A DNA stretch of 64,000 nucleotides from Chachezhania sediminis (lineage in GTDB: Bacteria > Pseudomonadota > Alphaproteobacteria > Rhodobacterales > Rhodobacteraceae): positions 62,001 to 126,000 of the forward strand of contig NZ_VOPH01000007.1 in assembly GCF_009765275.1 (NCBI RefSeq). The letters are read 5' to 3'. Both the position numbers and the translations under genes were made by a program. The notes beneath the pieces are model-generated. The model was given only the letters and a program-made list of their open reading frames with translations. It made no database searches and was not told where the DNA came from. Below, in pieces: positions 63,913 to 64,000 of the stretch (position 1 is the stretch's first letter; every line of letters begins with the position of its first letter).

Positions 63913-63958
63913 ATATGATCTAAAACGGTAATTTATGTATTACCGCGGTTATATGGCA
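63913..63958. promoter_or_regulatory. Nested palindromes after parB, candidate parS/ori site
   Basis: Three dyads lie inside each other: CCATAT (63913-63918) with ATATGG (63953-63958); CGGTAAT (63928-63934) with ATTACCG (63941-63947); and ACCGCGGT (63944-63951). The block is AT rich and directly downstream of parB. It does not match the repABC centromere consensus that I know. Partition site, replication origin or promoter of the next gene are all possible. Confidence 0.5.
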
Positions 63959-64000
63959 CCAGGAACAAAAAGACAGGCCAACAGCAACACAGGAGCAGAC

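Overview
The window looks like DNA from a high-GC alphaproteobacterium of the Rhodobacteraceae (Paracoccus or Roseobacter-like). The grounds are the gene families and the layout: TRAP transporters, a two-part cobalamin-dependent methionine synthase, prpBCD and glyoxylate-bypass genes next to paired short-chain-fatty-acid type XRE regulators, and several alphaproteobacterial-style cobalamin riboswitches. A plasmid-type parA-parB pair at the right end suggests the piece lies on a chromid or large plasmid, although it carries central-metabolism genes. No rRNA, tRNA or CRISPR array was found.

Layout. 1-4.7 kb: the tail of a GMC oxidoreductase, a TRAP transporter (dctP-dctQ-dctM) and a feruloyl-CoA-synthase-like ligase, probably for uptake and activation of a plant-derived aromatic acid. 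4.7-8.4 kb: a decayed IS5-type transposase end, a HerA-like DUF853 ATPase, and a divergent LysR/SDR pair. 8.7-16.1 kb: one giant 2449-residue autotransporter with 18 copies of a QSIGGGGG motif. 16.4-16.8 kb: a chimeric remnant of a type I restriction HsdR subunit joined to an XRE helix-turn-helix. 16.9-28.9 kb: a catabolic cluster with a class III aminotransferase/phospho-lyase-like enzyme, two APH-type kinases, an amidase, a complete branched-chain-type ABC transporter, an SDR and a DeoR regulator. This looks like a kinase plus phospho-lyase pathway for an (acylated) amino alcohol.

29.0-33.9 kb: an IS3-type remnant, then methionine synthase split in two overlapping genes and a 100-residue conserved protein, all downstream of a cobalamin riboswitch. 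34.2-45.2 kb: propionate (prpBCD, thioesterase) and acetate (aceA, aceB) assimilation, each next to its own paralogous ScfR/RamB-type regulator, with a possible small RNA between the two blocks. 45.4-49.7 kb: class Ib ribonucleotide reductase nrdHIEF behind a second cobalamin riboswitch.

49.9-61.1 kb is the most distinctive part. Back to back with the nrd riboswitch, a third cobalamin riboswitch precedes a substrate-binding protein, a pseudoazurin, a methyltransferase and a membrane protein. Converging on it, a fourth riboswitch drives btuF-btuC-btuD plus a DUF1289-domain protein, all coupled by 4-base overlaps. The two binding proteins are clear paralogs, but only one operon has a permease and ATPase. 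A further FecBCD-type ABC operon with a small DUF2946-like protein follows. 61.7-63.9 kb: parA-parB with direct repeats upstream and nested palindromes downstream, which are candidate partition or replication sites.

All calls come from reading translated sequence and motifs. No database search was run.
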